Of a DNA stretch of 64,000 nucleotides, positions 1 through 9,086 are shown one piece after another. The notes beneath the pieces were generated by a model, which worked only from the letters and a program-made list of their open reading frames with translations, was not told where the DNA came from and ran no database searches. The DNA is from Bacteroidales bacterium (GTDB taxonomy: Bacteria; Bacteroidota; Bacteroidia; Bacteroidales; VadinHA17), in assembly GCA_021371855.1 (NCBI GenBank), contig JAJFVL010000029.1, forward strand, positions 124,001 through 188,000, written 5' to 3'. A program made the position numbers and the translations under genes. Position 1 is the first letter of the stretch, and the number at the start of each line of letters is the position of its first letter.

Positions 1-1
1 T

Positions 2-895
2 ATCAATTATAATATGTCAGGAGCTGATGACGATTTTAAGGATCTCAGCCAGAAATTTGACTTTAATTTCTTCAATCCGAAAGCTGGTATTTTCTATTCC
101 ATCGATCCCAACAGGGATGCATATTTCTCATTTTCTGTCGCTAACCGCGAACCAACACGTTCCGATTATAAGGAAGCCGCAGGAGATGCCGATGCCACAC
201 CGCGACCTGAAACCCTGTATAACACTGAAATTGGATATAAACAGAGGAGAGGAAAAAGTTCATTTTCAATAAATATATACGGTATGATATATAAAGACCA
301 ACTGGTACCAACAGGGCAATTGAGCAATGTAGGTTATTCCATTATGACAAACGTTGAAAAAAGCTACCGGACCGGAGTTGAAATATCTGCAGGCTTTAAA
401 CCTCTGAATTTTCTTGACTGGGATCTTGGTCTCACAATCAGCAGGAATAAAATCCTGGATTTTATAGAATACTATGTCGATTACAATACTTCTGACTGGT
501 CGGAGGAATATAAAAGTAAAGAACACGGATCTGTCGACATTGCTTATTCTCCTTCTTTTACAGGAATCAGCGACATGAATTTCAAAATATTACCCAATAC
601 TCAAATTCACTTAATCAGCAAATATGTCGGTAAACAATATTTTGACAACACCATGAATCACGACAGAATGATTGACCCTTATTTTGTCAATAATATCCGA
701 CTGGACTATGAACCGCACATCAGAAATGTTAAGGGAATTGAATTTCAGCTTCTGGTAAATAATGTTTTCAATGAAATTTATGAGAGTAATGCTTACGGAG
801 GTAACTGGTATGAAGACGGATCTGAGAAAAGCTGGTCGTACTATTTTCCGCAGGCTGGGATCAATTATATGTTTAAAGTTGGGGTAAAATTCTGA
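2..895 (+). CDS. TonB-dependent outer-membrane receptor, C-terminal part (5' cut by window)
   Basis: This is the last 290 or so residues of a TonB-dependent receptor. The frame is open to the window edge, so the methionine at 14 is not the true start. It shows alternating amphipathic beta strands, aromatic-rich strand ends and a terminal strand ending FKVGVKF, typical of outer-membrane barrels recognised by the BAM machinery. It lies 13 bp ahead of a PnuC-family gene and a thiamine pyrophosphokinase gene. In Bacteroidota this trio is known as a thiamine salvage operon, so thiamine is the likely ligand by context. The plug domain and any upstream TPP riboswitch are outside the window. Confidence 0.85.
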   Translation: MNYNMSGADDDFKDLSQKFDFNFFNPKAGIFYSIDPNRDAYFSFSVANREPTRSDYKEAAGDADATPRPETLYNTEIGYKQRRGKSSFSINIYGMIYKDQLVPTGQLSNVGYSIMTNVEKSYRTGVEISAGFKPLNFLDWDLGLTISRNKILDFIEYYVDYNTSDWSEEYKSKEHGSVDIAYSPSFTGISDMNFKILPNTQIHLISKYVGKQYFDNTMNHDRMIDPYFVNNIRLDYEPHIRNVKGIEFQLLVNNVFNEIYESNAYGGNWYEDGSEKSWSYYFPQAGINYMFKVGVKF

Positions 896-908
896 TAATT
901 GAATTAAA

Positions 909-1559
909 ATGACTGTATTTAGTTGGTTGGCCGATAATTATATAGAGATATTCGGAGCAGTGACCGGGATAATATATGTATTTCTGGAGATCAGACAAAC
1001 CCTCTGGCTCTGGCCTGTTGGGATCATTACATCTGCTTTCTATATTTGGATTTTTCTGACCGGTAAGATATATGCAGATATGAGCCTGCAGGGGTATTAC
1101 CTTGTAATAAGCTGTCTTGGGTGGTACTGGTGGGCAAAAAGGAAGAATGGGAGAGAGGAAGAAGGGGAGAACAGGGGAAAGATAGAAGAAAGAGTCGGAG
1201 AAGGGGAGGAAAAATCACTTAAAGTGACGAGATTACAGTTCAAAACCGGAGTGATTCTGGCGGGTGTATTTATAATATTATTTGCTGCAATGTGGTTTAT
1301 CCTTTCAGATTATACTGATTCACCTGTGCCCGTACGCGATTCTTTTATTACATCTCTGTCCATAGTAGCGACATGGATGCTTGCCCGCAAGATATATGAG
1401 CACTGGCTGTTATGGATCGTTGTTAATTCTGTTTCTACTGTCTTCTTTGTCGCCAGGGGACTCTATCCAACCGCAGTACTTTATGCTGTATATTGTGTTA
1501 TGTCGTTTGTGGGATTAATAGAATGGAAGAAGTCAATATTATTAAGTAATCAGAATTGA
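909..1559 (+). CDS. pnuT: PnuC-family vitamin transporter, probably thiamine-type PnuT
   Basis: A 216-residue inner-membrane protein of the PnuC family, which moves nicotinamide riboside or, for PnuT, thiamine down its gradient for trapping by phosphorylation. Family features include an N-terminal EIFGAVTGIIYVFLEIRQ segment, the WLWPVGI motif and a repeated hydrophobic pattern of about seven helices. The kinase that would trap thiamine is encoded 1 bp downstream, and a TonB receptor lies 13 bp upstream, favouring thiamine over nicotinamide riboside; this is inference from context. Odd feature: residues 76-103 form a highly charged Lys/Glu/Arg/Gly insert encoded by an almost pure purine tract, in a loop between helices. 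Confidence 0.85.
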   Translation: MTVFSWLADNYIEIFGAVTGIIYVFLEIRQTLWLWPVGIITSAFYIWIFLTGKIYADMSLQGYYLVISCLGWYWWAKRKNGREEEGENRGKIEERVGEGEEKSLKVTRLQFKTGVILAGVFIILFAAMWFILSDYTDSPVPVRDSFITSLSIVATWMLARKIYEHWLLWIVVNSVSTVFFVARGLYPTAVLYAVYCVMSFVGLIEWKKSILLSNQN

Positions 1560-1560
1560 T

Positions 1561-2184
1561 ATGTTGTCAAAAACAATTATCGTTGCAGACGGAGACTTCC
1601 CGAAACATGAAATACCGTTACAATATCTCAGGAATGCCGTACGGATTGTATGCTGTGATGGCAGTGTGGAAAAACTGCTGGCTGCCGGAATGAAACCTTA
1701 CGCTATTGTTGGGGATATGGACTCCCTGAATGCTAAACTGGCATCAGAGTTTGCTGATCGTATTTATGTTGATAAGAACCAGGAAACCAATGATCTGACA
1801 AAAGCAGTCTTATGGTGCCGCCAAATGAACTTTAATGATCTGGTCATTGTAGGTGCGACTGGTAAGCGGGAAGATCATACACTCGGGAATATCTCACTTT
1901 TGGTTGATTATGCAGAGCATGTGAAAGTTATTATGGTAACCGATACCGGAACTTTTTTCCCGTTTCTTAAGAGTTGTAAACTGCCGTCATTACCTGGCCA
2001 GCAGATTTCTCTGTTCTCAATTAATCCGGAGACGGAAATTTCTTCAACCGGACTGAAATATCCATTAAACCATAATAAATTGAAAAACTGGTGGGTTGCT
2101 ACGCTTAACGAGTCTTTGGGAAATAGCTTTAGTATTGAATTCAGCAAAGGAGCCATCCTGGTTTATATGAAATTCCCTGAATGA
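1561..2184 (+). CDS. thiN: thiamine pyrophosphokinase
   Basis: A 207-residue cytosolic enzyme transferring pyrophosphate from ATP to thiamine to give thiamine diphosphate. Visible motifs are GDMDS at residues 51-55 (metal and nucleotide binding), ETNDLTKA at 75-82 and GATGKREDHTLGN at 98-110, all typical of the TPK catalytic domain; the C-terminal part fits the thiamine-binding domain. Length matches bacterial ThiN. It starts 1 bp after the transporter stop codon, so the two are almost certainly co-transcribed and translationally coupled. Together with the receptor they form an uptake-and-trap route for thiamine. Confidence 0.92.
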   Translation: MLSKTIIVADGDFPKHEIPLQYLRNAVRIVCCDGSVEKLLAAGMKPYAIVGDMDSLNAKLASEFADRIYVDKNQETNDLTKAVLWCRQMNFNDLVIVGATGKREDHTLGNISLLVDYAEHVKVIMVTDTGTFFPFLKSCKLPSLPGQQISLFSINPETEISSTGLKYPLNHNKLKNWWVATLNESLGNSFSIEFSKGAILVYMKFPE

Positions 2185-2343
2185 AAAGTATAACTATTAT
2201 TATGTTAAGTTTAAAATGTCAGTTATTCAACTTAAATCCATTACTGGAGAGCAAAAAGTCCCCCGGGTCGGGGGATTTAGGGGGTAGAAAAAAAGGAGAC
2301 AGATAATAATTAACATAACACTATGTTGTCATTATTTTAAACT

Positions 2344-2378
2344 AATGGGGCCGTTGCATTAATGCAAACGGCCCCATT
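2344..2378. terminator. long hairpin between convergent genes
   Basis: A 16-base arm (2344-2359) pairs with 2362-2378 around a 2-base loop, with one bulged A. The stem is GC-rich (GGGGCCGTT core). It sits between thiN (plus) and the beta-barrel gene (minus), so a bidirectional terminator is the natural reading. A second small hairpin, TCCCCC/GGGGGA at 2259-2275, lies upstream. Neither is followed by a long T run. Confidence 0.6.
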
Positions 2379-2399
2379 TGACAAACCTCCAAATCTAAA

Positions 2400-3038
2400 T
2401 CAGAACCTGTATCCGATACTAAGGCCAATTACTTTATTACGAAGGTCCGGATTCTGTTTATCAATTTTGCCCAGACCCATTTCATAACGCAATTCTGTTA
2501 CAATAGCTCCTCCGTTAGTTAAGTTATACGATACACCGCCACCGAATACGAAACCCCAGTCATTTTTTTCAACCTGATTGTCTATGTCAACATCCTTAGT
2601 TGTATCACCAATCTTTATATCGGAATCAGCTGATGTAAGATATCCGTAATAGGGACCGGTAAATCCGGTTACATCCCATTTATTGCCAAGTCCCAGGTCT
2701 TTCCCAAATGTTCCTTTAACGAGGAGAGGTATTGACAGGTAATTGAAATCTCTCCTGGTTATTGTTTTGATTCCTGTTGCAGAATTGTTGTATTTCTCGC
2801 CTTTTTTCTGGTAGTTAAGTTCAGTTTGCAAAGAGATCTTATTACCAACAGGATACTCAAGAAATCCCCCAATGAGGAATCCCTGGTAAATTTCTTTATT
2901 GTTCCAGAGTTGTCCCATCTCAGCCTGTGTTTCAAGGTTAAGTCCGGTATGTATTCCATATTTTATCTGAGCCTGCAGATTCCGGCAGGTAAATAACATT
3001 ATTGCTAAGCCTGCAAATAAAAAAAATCTTGTTTTCAT
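2400..3038 (-). CDS. outer-membrane beta-barrel protein (PorT/OMP_b-brl-like)
   Basis: A secreted protein of about 212 residues. I place the start at the ATG at 3038 (MKTRFFLFAGLAIMLF) because it opens a clear signal peptide ending near LQAQ; a longer frame would add 28 non-signal residues. The mature part begins with IKYGIHTGLNLE and ends with a terminal aromatic strand (IGLSIGYRF), as in small 8-stranded barrels of the OMP_b-brl type. It is the last gene of the minus-strand efflux cluster, 28 bp after the PII-like gene. Its role is unknown, and membership of the same transcript is inferred from spacing. Confidence 0.7.
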   Translation of the reverse strand: MKTRFFLFAGLAIMLFTCRNLQAQIKYGIHTGLNLETQAEMGQLWNNKEIYQGFLIGGFLEYPVGNKISLQTELNYQKKGEKYNNSATGIKTITRRDFNYLSIPLLVKGTFGKDLGLGNKWDVTGFTGPYYGYLTSADSDIKIGDTTKDVDIDNQVEKNDWGFVFGGGVSYNLTNGGAIVTELRYEMGLGKIDKQNPDLRNKVIGLSIGYRF

Positions 3039-3066
3039 TTTTGTGATATTTTTATTTAAGAAATTA

Positions 3067-3375
3067 TTAATCAAAAAAGTAATTTTCCATTTCCCAGCTG
3101 CAAACTGTAATAAGTTCGTCATTACCGTAAGCAGATTCTTTGTTAAATGTCCTTAACAGCTCAATAATTTTATCAGCTTTTTCCCTGTCACTGAACTGCA
3201 TGGTTATACTGACATTATACCCCGGCCATATCGGGGTGTCAAATCGCGGAGCGCCTTTTGCGTTTTTTGCAATAACGCGGTCGTTGATCTGATAGCTGTT
3301 CACTTCATTTGCATCAAGAAGGTTTGTGATTCTTTCCATGACGCTTACATTGCATGTGCAAAAAATGAATTTCAT
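3067..3375 (-). CDS. small PII-like protein linked to RND pump
   Basis: A 102-residue soluble protein, the right size and beta-alpha-beta pattern for the PII/CutA-like fold. It begins MKFIFCTCNVSVMERITNLL and carries a central G-x-P, then T..WPG.N motif. It lies 11 bp after the RND pump gene, so it belongs to that operon. A second gene at 25523 has the same position after the other pump and a matching G.P...T..WP..N core. A PII subgroup (PII-NG) is known beside heavy-metal RND pumps; membership here is inferred. No classical PII T-loop uridylylation site is evident. Function unknown; ligand sensing or pump modulation is plausible. Confidence 0.65.
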   Translation of the reverse strand: MKFIFCTCNVSVMERITNLLDANEVNSYQINDRVIAKNAKGAPRFDTPIWPGYNVSITMQFSDREKADKIIELLRTFNKESAYGNDELITVCSWEMENYFFD

Positions 3376-3386
3376 ATTCTTATATT

Positions 3387-6300
3387 TTATTTGTCTTTAT
3401 TAAATATTGCGTAAAACACAGGTACAATTATCAGTGTTATTATCATTGAGAACAGAAGACCGCCGATCATTGTGACAGCCAAAGGAGAGAACATCTCATA
3501 TCCCATTCCGTTGCTGAGAGCCATTGGGACCATTGCGAGTATCATTGTTGAAGATGTCATTACAACAGGTCTGAGCCTCGATCTTCCGCCTTCCTGAATA
3601 GCATCATAAAGCTTGTAACCTCTCTTTCTCAGCATGTTGATATAATCTACAAGGATAATTCCGTTCTTGACCACGATACCCACCAGCATTATAATACCAA
3701 TAAACGTGGTTACACTAAGGGTTGTACCTGTAAGAAGAAATGCAACAACAATACCTACCAGTGTGAAAGGAACTGCAAGCATAATAATGAAAGGGTGTTT
3801 GAATGACTCAAACTGGGCAGCCATTACCATGTAAACCAGTATTACCCCGATGATAAGAACAAGAGAGAGATCTCCGAATGACTCATTCTGAGAAGCTGTC
3901 TGTCCGGCAAGTTTTACACTTACGCCCTGGGGAACCTCAATTGTGCTGATTGCTTTGTTGACTTTTTCAGTCGCATTACCAAGGGACAAACCCCTTATAT
4001 CAGCACTGACTGTAATATATCTCTGCTGTGACTCCCTCTTTATTTCCATAGGACCATAACCCTGGCGTACTTCAGCAATATCAGAAAGTCTGATTTGAGT
4101 ACCAAGAAGAGTGGTCAGTGTAATATTACCAATAGAGGGAATATCAGATCTGTTTTCAGGCGAGTATCTGATCATTATATCATAATCTTCACCACCTTCC
4201 GAAATTGAACCTGCTTCGGCTCCGTATATGCTCTGTCTTATCTGAAGGGCAATAAGTCCGGAGTTTAGTCCAACACTTGAAGCCTTCTTGCGATCGATGA
4301 TAATCTCGTAATCCTGTTTGCCCTTATCTGCTGATGATTCGATATCAATCAGTCCCGTGATTGTTTCCAGGTTGAATTTGATTTGGTTGGCTGTCTGGGT
4401 AAGAAGATCAAGATCTTTACCGCTTACTTTTACTTCTACAGGTTTTTCATTGCCTAGTATGGCAGATTCAAGAATGTTTCCTGAAGTGACATGAAATTTT
4501 TCAATTTCAGGTATTTCAGCAACTTTGGCACGCAGAACATCGCCAATCTCAGAAGCCTTACGTTCACGTTTATCCGGAAGCGTGAGGTGGCAAAGAACTG
4601 TTCCGATGTTTTTCCCCTCTGAAAAACCTACCGTTGAAAGAAGGCCGTCTCTTGTCTGGCCGGAGATGGCTCCTAAAGTACCTGGAACCAATTCAGGGAC
4701 GTTCTCCTTCATCAGATCAATAACCTGTTGGGCAACGCGGTCAGTTTCCGAAGCGCTTGTACCAACCGGTGTCTGGAAAATGACGATCACGTCGCCTGCA
4801 TCGAATATCGGCAGATAGTCACTTCCTATTTTTCGTGCGCCAAAAAGAGAAGCTATAAGAATAAGAATTGCTGATATAACCACAAAGCTTTTATGATATA
4901 CGGCCCATCCCAGCAATCTTTTATACATATTTTCTGCCATCACGATGTTTTTCTCGCTCGACTTGAATAATCTGTCTTTCCATGTATTGCCATCAGTTGT
5001 TTTTGTTTTCTTCAGTAATCGGGAAGCGATCATTGGAGAAAGAGTCAATGCCGCAATAAGCGAAGCAATAAGTGTTACAGCAGTCAGAGCTGCAAGCTGT
5101 TTAAAAAATATTCCCACTACACCTCCGACAAATATCAGAGGGATGAAGACAACGAGGACGGTGGTTGTGGAAGCAACTACAGCCAGACCCATTTCACTGG
5201 TTGCAAAGATTGCTGCTTCTCTCGGACGTTCTCCCTTTGCTATATGCTGGGTTATATTTTCCAGGACAACTATTGCATCATCAACCACCATCCCAATTGC
5301 AATGATGAGAGACATCAATGAAAAGATATTGATTGTCCAGTCATTGGCATACATGAATATGAATGCTGTAATAAGTGAGAATGGGATTGTCAGTAAGATT
5401 ATCAGACTACTTTTCCAGTCCCTCAGGAATGCTACGACGACCAGAGCCACAAACAGAAGTGCCCACCACAAGGTGTCACTAAGACTCTTTATTGATTGTG
5501 TTATAACTTCTTCCTGCGAGAGGATCTCTCCAACTTTGATATCATTTGCAAGGTTAGGTGCTAATTCTTTCATCCTGCTGCGGACAGCTTTAACAACATC
5601 AAGGGAATTCTTCCCTGACTGTTTCTGAATCATAATGACTGCACCGTGTCCGGATTGTGTTCTTGCAAATTCGTCGGTTTCGAGGTACCCGTCTTCTATT
5701 GTAGCTACATCAGAAAGTCGTACAAGTTTACCTAGAAAATTTTTAATTGGTATTTCAGCCAGCTCTTCAGCACTGGTTATCTCTGCGGGAATCCTGACAG
5801 AGAAGTCGTTGGTCCCGACCTTTATACTTCCACCCGGGATACTTACATTTTCTGCCTTAAGAATTGCCGATAACCCGGCAATAGAGAGATTGTAAGCTTT
5901 AAGCTGGGCAGGATTCACATTTATCCTGATCTCGCGTTCAGGTTGTCCGAGGTATATAACAGAACCTACACCTTCAACTTTTTTTAACGGGCTGGCAATT
6001 TCATCTTCGATAATCTGGCTAAGGCCGTTATAGTTTTCTGTAGCAGTAATGCTGTAAATAAGTACAGGCATCATCGAACTGTTAACCTTGTAAATTATTG
6101 GTTCTTTTGCATTTTCCGGCAAATGGCTTTTGATCATTTCCATCATGTCGCGGGTATTATTTGCGGCAGTAGCGATATCTGATCCCCAGTTGAATTCCAG
6201 AGATACTATAGAAACATTTTCACGTGATGATGACTTTATGCTTTTAAGATCCTGAACCCCTGATAACTGGGCCTCAAGGACACGGCTGACCTGATCTTCA

Positions 6301-6476
6301 ACTTCATTTGCCGAAGCACCGGGATAAACGGTTAAAACTGTAAGCGATGGCAGCTCCATTGCCGGCATAACATCCAGAGGCAACATTTTTAAGGATACCA
6401 GGCCAAATAGCAGAATTGCCATAAAAACCATTGCTGTGGTTACAGGCTTGTTTACTGATAATTTTGGTAATTTCAT
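3387..6476 (-). CDS. RND efflux pump permease, HAE type (copy 1)
   Basis: A 1029-residue inner-membrane proton-driven exporter of the AcrB/MexB superfamily. It has the duplicated layout of one N-terminal helix, a large periplasmic loop, six helices, then a repeat. The proton-relay motif GMVVDDAIVVLEN near residue 400 has the double aspartate of drug/amphiphile exporters rather than the metal (CzcA) form, and VGIVVKNGIILVDYIN supplies the conserved lysine late in the protein. It follows the adaptor by 16 bp and precedes the PII-like gene by 11 bp. The substrate cannot be predicted. It is paralogous to the pump at 22367. Confidence 0.93.
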   Translation of the reverse strand: MKLPKLSVNKPVTTAMVFMAILLFGLVSLKMLPLDVMPAMELPSLTVLTVYPGASANEVEDQVSRVLEAQLSGVQDLKSIKSSSRENVSIVSLEFNWGSDIATAANNTRDMMEMIKSHLPENAKEPIIYKVNSSMMPVLIYSITATENYNGLSQIIEDEIASPLKKVEGVGSVIYLGQPEREIRINVNPAQLKAYNLSIAGLSAILKAENVSIPGGSIKVGTNDFSVRIPAEITSAEELAEIPIKNFLGKLVRLSDVATIEDGYLETDEFARTQSGHGAVIMIQKQSGKNSLDVVKAVRSRMKELAPNLANDIKVGEILSQEEVITQSIKSLSDTLWWALLFVALVVVAFLRDWKSSLIILLTIPFSLITAFIFMYANDWTINIFSLMSLIIAIGMVVDDAIVVLENITQHIAKGERPREAAIFATSEMGLAVVASTTTVLVVFIPLIFVGGVVGIFFKQLAALTAVTLIASLIAALTLSPMIASRLLKKTKTTDGNTWKDRLFKSSEKNIVMAENMYKRLLGWAVYHKSFVVISAILILIASLFGARKIGSDYLPIFDAGDVIVIFQTPVGTSASETDRVAQQVIDLMKENVPELVPGTLGAISGQTRDGLLSTVGFSEGKNIGTVLCHLTLPDKRERKASEIGDVLRAKVAEIPEIEKFHVTSGNILESAILGNEKPVEVKVSGKDLDLLTQTANQIKFNLETITGLIDIESSADKGKQDYEIIIDRKKASSVGLNSGLIALQIRQSIYGAEAGSISEGGEDYDIMIRYSPENRSDIPSIGNITLTTLLGTQIRLSDIAEVRQGYGPMEIKRESQQRYITVSADIRGLSLGNATEKVNKAISTIEVPQGVSVKLAGQTASQNESFGDLSLVLIIGVILVYMVMAAQFESFKHPFIIMLAVPFTLVGIVVAFLLTGTTLSVTTFIGIIMLVGIVVKNGIILVDYINMLRKRGYKLYDAIQEGGRSRLRPVVMTSSTMILAMVPMALSNGMGYEMFSPLAVTMIGGLLFSMIITLIIVPVFYAIFNKDK

Positions 6477-6492
6477 TTTTCTTTTCCTCCTG

Positions 6493-7527
6493 TTACTTAA
6501 TCTCTATCATTGATCCGTCGCGGAGTTTTTCTTTTCCACCAGTCACAACGGTTGTTCCGGTATTGATTCCGTTTACACCAACCAATGTATTGTCAGTCCA
6601 GAGTTTTTCGATCTTCTGCCTTTTCACCGTATTATTTTCAACTGTAAAAAGATAATTCTCAGCTGTTCCCGGTTGAACATAAATAGCATTCATGGGTACG
6701 CATACCGAGTTAAGCGGGCTTAATTCAATTTTTACATGGGCAAACATTCCGGGTTTAACTATACCTGAACCATTTTTAAGTTCCACTCTTACTGTTGCTG
6801 TATGAGTCAATGTCGACAGTACCGCTTTGACTGAAGAAATCTTTCCTGTGAAAACAGTGTCATGTATCGCATCAAATGTCAAAAGAGTCTTTTGTCCTTT
6901 TTTTACCTTTCCGAGATCTTTTTCATTAACTTCAACTTCAACCTGCACAGGATCAAGCTTCATGAGTCTGAGTATTCCTGATGTTGATGAATAACCAGGA
7001 TCAAGATTAAGATTGAAGAAATAGTTCTCTCCTTCATTTACAAGATATTCAACAATGGTGCCGGAGAAAGGAGCAACGATTTCAGCATTCTTTTTCATCA
7101 TTTCAACTTTTGCTTTGGATGCATCATATCTGGCTTTTACATGATCATAGTCCTGAGTGGATATACTCTCTTTTTCGTTGAGCCTGCTTACCCGCTCAAA
7201 GTCTTTTTCAATTGTATTGAACTCTACAAGAGCCTGGGTATACATCTCTCCGGAAAGGCTTACAAGAAGATCGCCTTTTTTTACTCTGCTTCCGGCAGGG
7301 AAATAGATTTTTTCGACACGGCCGGGAAGAGCTGCTCCGAGGTTTGCTTCCTGATCGGCGAAAGCGGTTCCGGATAGTTCGAGGTAAGGAGAATATGTTC
7401 TTGTTTCAGCCTTAACAACTTTTACAGGTATCTTTTCAGATAATGATTGCGAAACAACAGCAGTTTTATTTTCACTGCATGAAACCAGAAGAATGAGCAA
7501 TGCTCCAAAAAGTGTCAAACGTTTCAT
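6493..7527 (-). CDS. RND periplasmic adaptor (membrane fusion protein), lipoprotein (copy 1)
   Basis: A 344-residue adaptor bridging the RND pump and the TolC-like channel in the periplasm. The N-terminus MKRLTLFGALLILLVSC is a lipoprotein signal with a lipobox cysteine at residue 17. A biotinyl/lipoyl-like half (AALPGRVEKIYFPAGSRVKK) is followed by a short alpha hairpin, the second lipoyl half (APFSGTIVEYLVNEGE), a beta-barrel and a C-terminal membrane-proximal domain. It is second in the TolC-MFP-RND-PII-like order, with gaps of 25 bp and 16 bp to its neighbours. Confidence 0.92.
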   Translation of the reverse strand: MKRLTLFGALLILLVSCSENKTAVVSQSLSEKIPVKVVKAETRTYSPYLELSGTAFADQEANLGAALPGRVEKIYFPAGSRVKKGDLLVSLSGEMYTQALVEFNTIEKDFERVSRLNEKESISTQDYDHVKARYDASKAKVEMMKKNAEIVAPFSGTIVEYLVNEGENYFFNLNLDPGYSSTSGILRLMKLDPVQVEVEVNEKDLGKVKKGQKTLLTFDAIHDTVFTGKISSVKAVLSTLTHTATVRVELKNGSGIVKPGMFAHVKIELSPLNSVCVPMNAIYVQPGTAENYLFTVENNTVKRQKIEKLWTDNTLVGVNGINTGTTVVTGGKEKLRDGSMIEIK

Positions 7528-7552
7528 TTTTTTAGTTTTATTATTTAATTTA

Positions 7553-9019
7553 TTAATATTTTCCAGTTACTTTTTTCAGATTGCTGACAGCCATCTGCTG
7601 ATCAGTACGGGCGTCAATAAGTTCCGAATAAGCTTTTTGCCATAATACCTGGGCCTCGAGAACATCAGTTGTTTTAAGAACTCCCTCTTTAAAATTATCG
7701 AGGGTATAATTCAGGTTTTGTTTTGACTGTTCCAAAGCGAGTTCAGCATATTCGGTTTTTTTAGTCGATTCGGTATAACCATAGACAGCTTGTTGTAGCT
7801 GAAGAACCAGTAATTCCTTTGTCTCTTCAAGTTTAAGGATTGCTGCATTATGTTCGGCTTTAGCAGCATTAAGAGTATGCTTTTTATCACCAAAATGGAA
7901 AATCGGGATATTGCAGACAACTCCTACATTCCAGTCAGAACCAAATTCTTCTGCCAACCCGTTATATGGATTTGGATTCATTGAAGTATAACCTGCATTA
8001 AGCATTATGTTAGGAAGATATCTCGATTGCATTATTTTTATTCCCGATTGGGCGATATCAACATTCTTCTCGAGTATTTTAAGCTCGGGTCGCTCAGTGA
8101 TTCCGTCTTCATTAACAGTATAGTTCAGAACTGATGGTTCAGCTTGATTGAGAGAATCTGTCAGAAAGATACCGCTTGAATAAGTAACTCCTGTCATCTG
8201 GCATAGAACCATTTTTGAAATTTCCATTCCATTTTTTGCTTTAAGCAGCATAATGTCCGATTCGCTCAGTTTCAGTCTGGCTTTGAGCAGATCGTTGTTA
8301 GTAATAATACCTTCGGAATGAATATTTTCAAGGTCAGAAACAAGCCTTTTAAGCATCTGTTGATAATTTTCGGCCATTTTTACTTTTTCCCTGAGAGAAA
8401 CGATCCGCCAGTAAGTCTCTTCTACAGAATACATAAGTTCGTTCTCTGTAAGCGAAAGATTATGATCAGCTACTTCTTTTACATAAGCAGCAATTTTGTT
8501 TGTTTCTCTTATTTTTCCACCCAGATAAACGGGTTGCATAAATCCTCCGTTTATAACATAAAGGTTATCGAGGCTGATAGTGCTTTTTGATGCCGGCAGA
8601 TACGTGTACTTCTGAAAGACCGGGTTACCGGAAGCATCTGTGACAACTGCTCCGGTGGCTGGATTTATGACAAACGTCGAAGCTGCAACAGCTGGAGTTG
8701 CCAGCGCTGCCTGATTTATACCGCCTGTTGTAGCATCAATAGCTGTATATGGTACAACAGGAAGAAACATATCATTTTTCAGCAGCTGGTAATCCTTGTT
8801 CAGATAAGTGTATACACCATTTACACTGAAATTCGGAAGGTATTGTGTGAAAGCTGACTTTTTAACCGCTTCCGCAGCATTAACCTGCTCTTTTGCCATC
8901 TTCATTTTCTGGTTATGTTCCAGAGCCAGACTGCGGCATTGTTCAAGGCTTAAACTTTCCTGGGCGCTTAGCGCAAAAGGGAAAATTAAGGTTGTAAGTA
9001 TTAATTCAATTTTTTTCAT
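7553..9019 (-). CDS. TolC-family outer-membrane efflux channel (copy 1)
   Basis: A 488-residue outer-membrane channel component. A signal peptide (MKKIELILTTLIFPFALSAQ) precedes SLSLEQCRSLALEHNQKMKMAKE, the classic start of an OEP domain. Two long helical repeats follow, the second starting near ITERPELKILEKNV. A loop at about residues 85-150 has a Thr/Ala/Pro-rich insert not needed for the helical barrel. It is the first structural gene of the efflux operon, 67 bp after the tetR gene; an operator-like word lies just upstream of its start codon. Confidence 0.92.
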   Translation of the reverse strand: MKKIELILTTLIFPFALSAQESLSLEQCRSLALEHNQKMKMAKEQVNAAEAVKKSAFTQYLPNFSVNGVYTYLNKDYQLLKNDMFLPVVPYTAIDATTGGINQAALATPAVAASTFVINPATGAVVTDASGNPVFQKYTYLPASKSTISLDNLYVINGGFMQPVYLGGKIRETNKIAAYVKEVADHNLSLTENELMYSVEETYWRIVSLREKVKMAENYQQMLKRLVSDLENIHSEGIITNNDLLKARLKLSESDIMLLKAKNGMEISKMVLCQMTGVTYSSGIFLTDSLNQAEPSVLNYTVNEDGITERPELKILEKNVDIAQSGIKIMQSRYLPNIMLNAGYTSMNPNPYNGLAEEFGSDWNVGVVCNIPIFHFGDKKHTLNAAKAEHNAAILKLEETKELLVLQLQQAVYGYTESTKKTEYAELALEQSKQNLNYTLDNFKEGVLKTTDVLEAQVLWQKAYSELIDARTDQQMAVSNLKKVTGKY

Positions 9020-9022
9020 TTT

Positions 9023-9033
9023 GACTATTTGAC
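9023..9033. promoter_or_regulatory. operator-like word shared with site at 9738
   Basis: GACTATTTGAC here is an exact 11-base copy of the left half and spacer of the palindrome at 9738-9760. It lies 4 bases upstream of the tolC start codon, in the tetR-tolC gap, and is followed by further GACTAT-like words up to about 9048. A second TetR contact point is a reasonable inference; unproven. Confidence 0.4.
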
Positions 9034-9086
9034 TATATTACTATTAGACTAAAAACGTATTTAGGTCGAATAAAATGCAAAAAAAA

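Noticed and set aside
909..1559. PnuC as a nicotinamide riboside transporter
   Set aside because: Not excluded, but the neighbouring TonB receptor and thiamine pyrophosphokinase favour the thiamine-type PnuT assignment.
4945..5628. 227-codon plus-strand frame inside the RND pump gene
   Set aside because: It is antisense to a full-length, motif-rich RND gene and has no signature of its own.
3387..6476. Heavy-metal (CzcA/CusA) RND pump, suggested by the adjacent PII-like gene
   Set aside because: The transmembrane relay motif is GMVVDDAIVVLEN with two aspartates, the drug/amphiphile exporter form.
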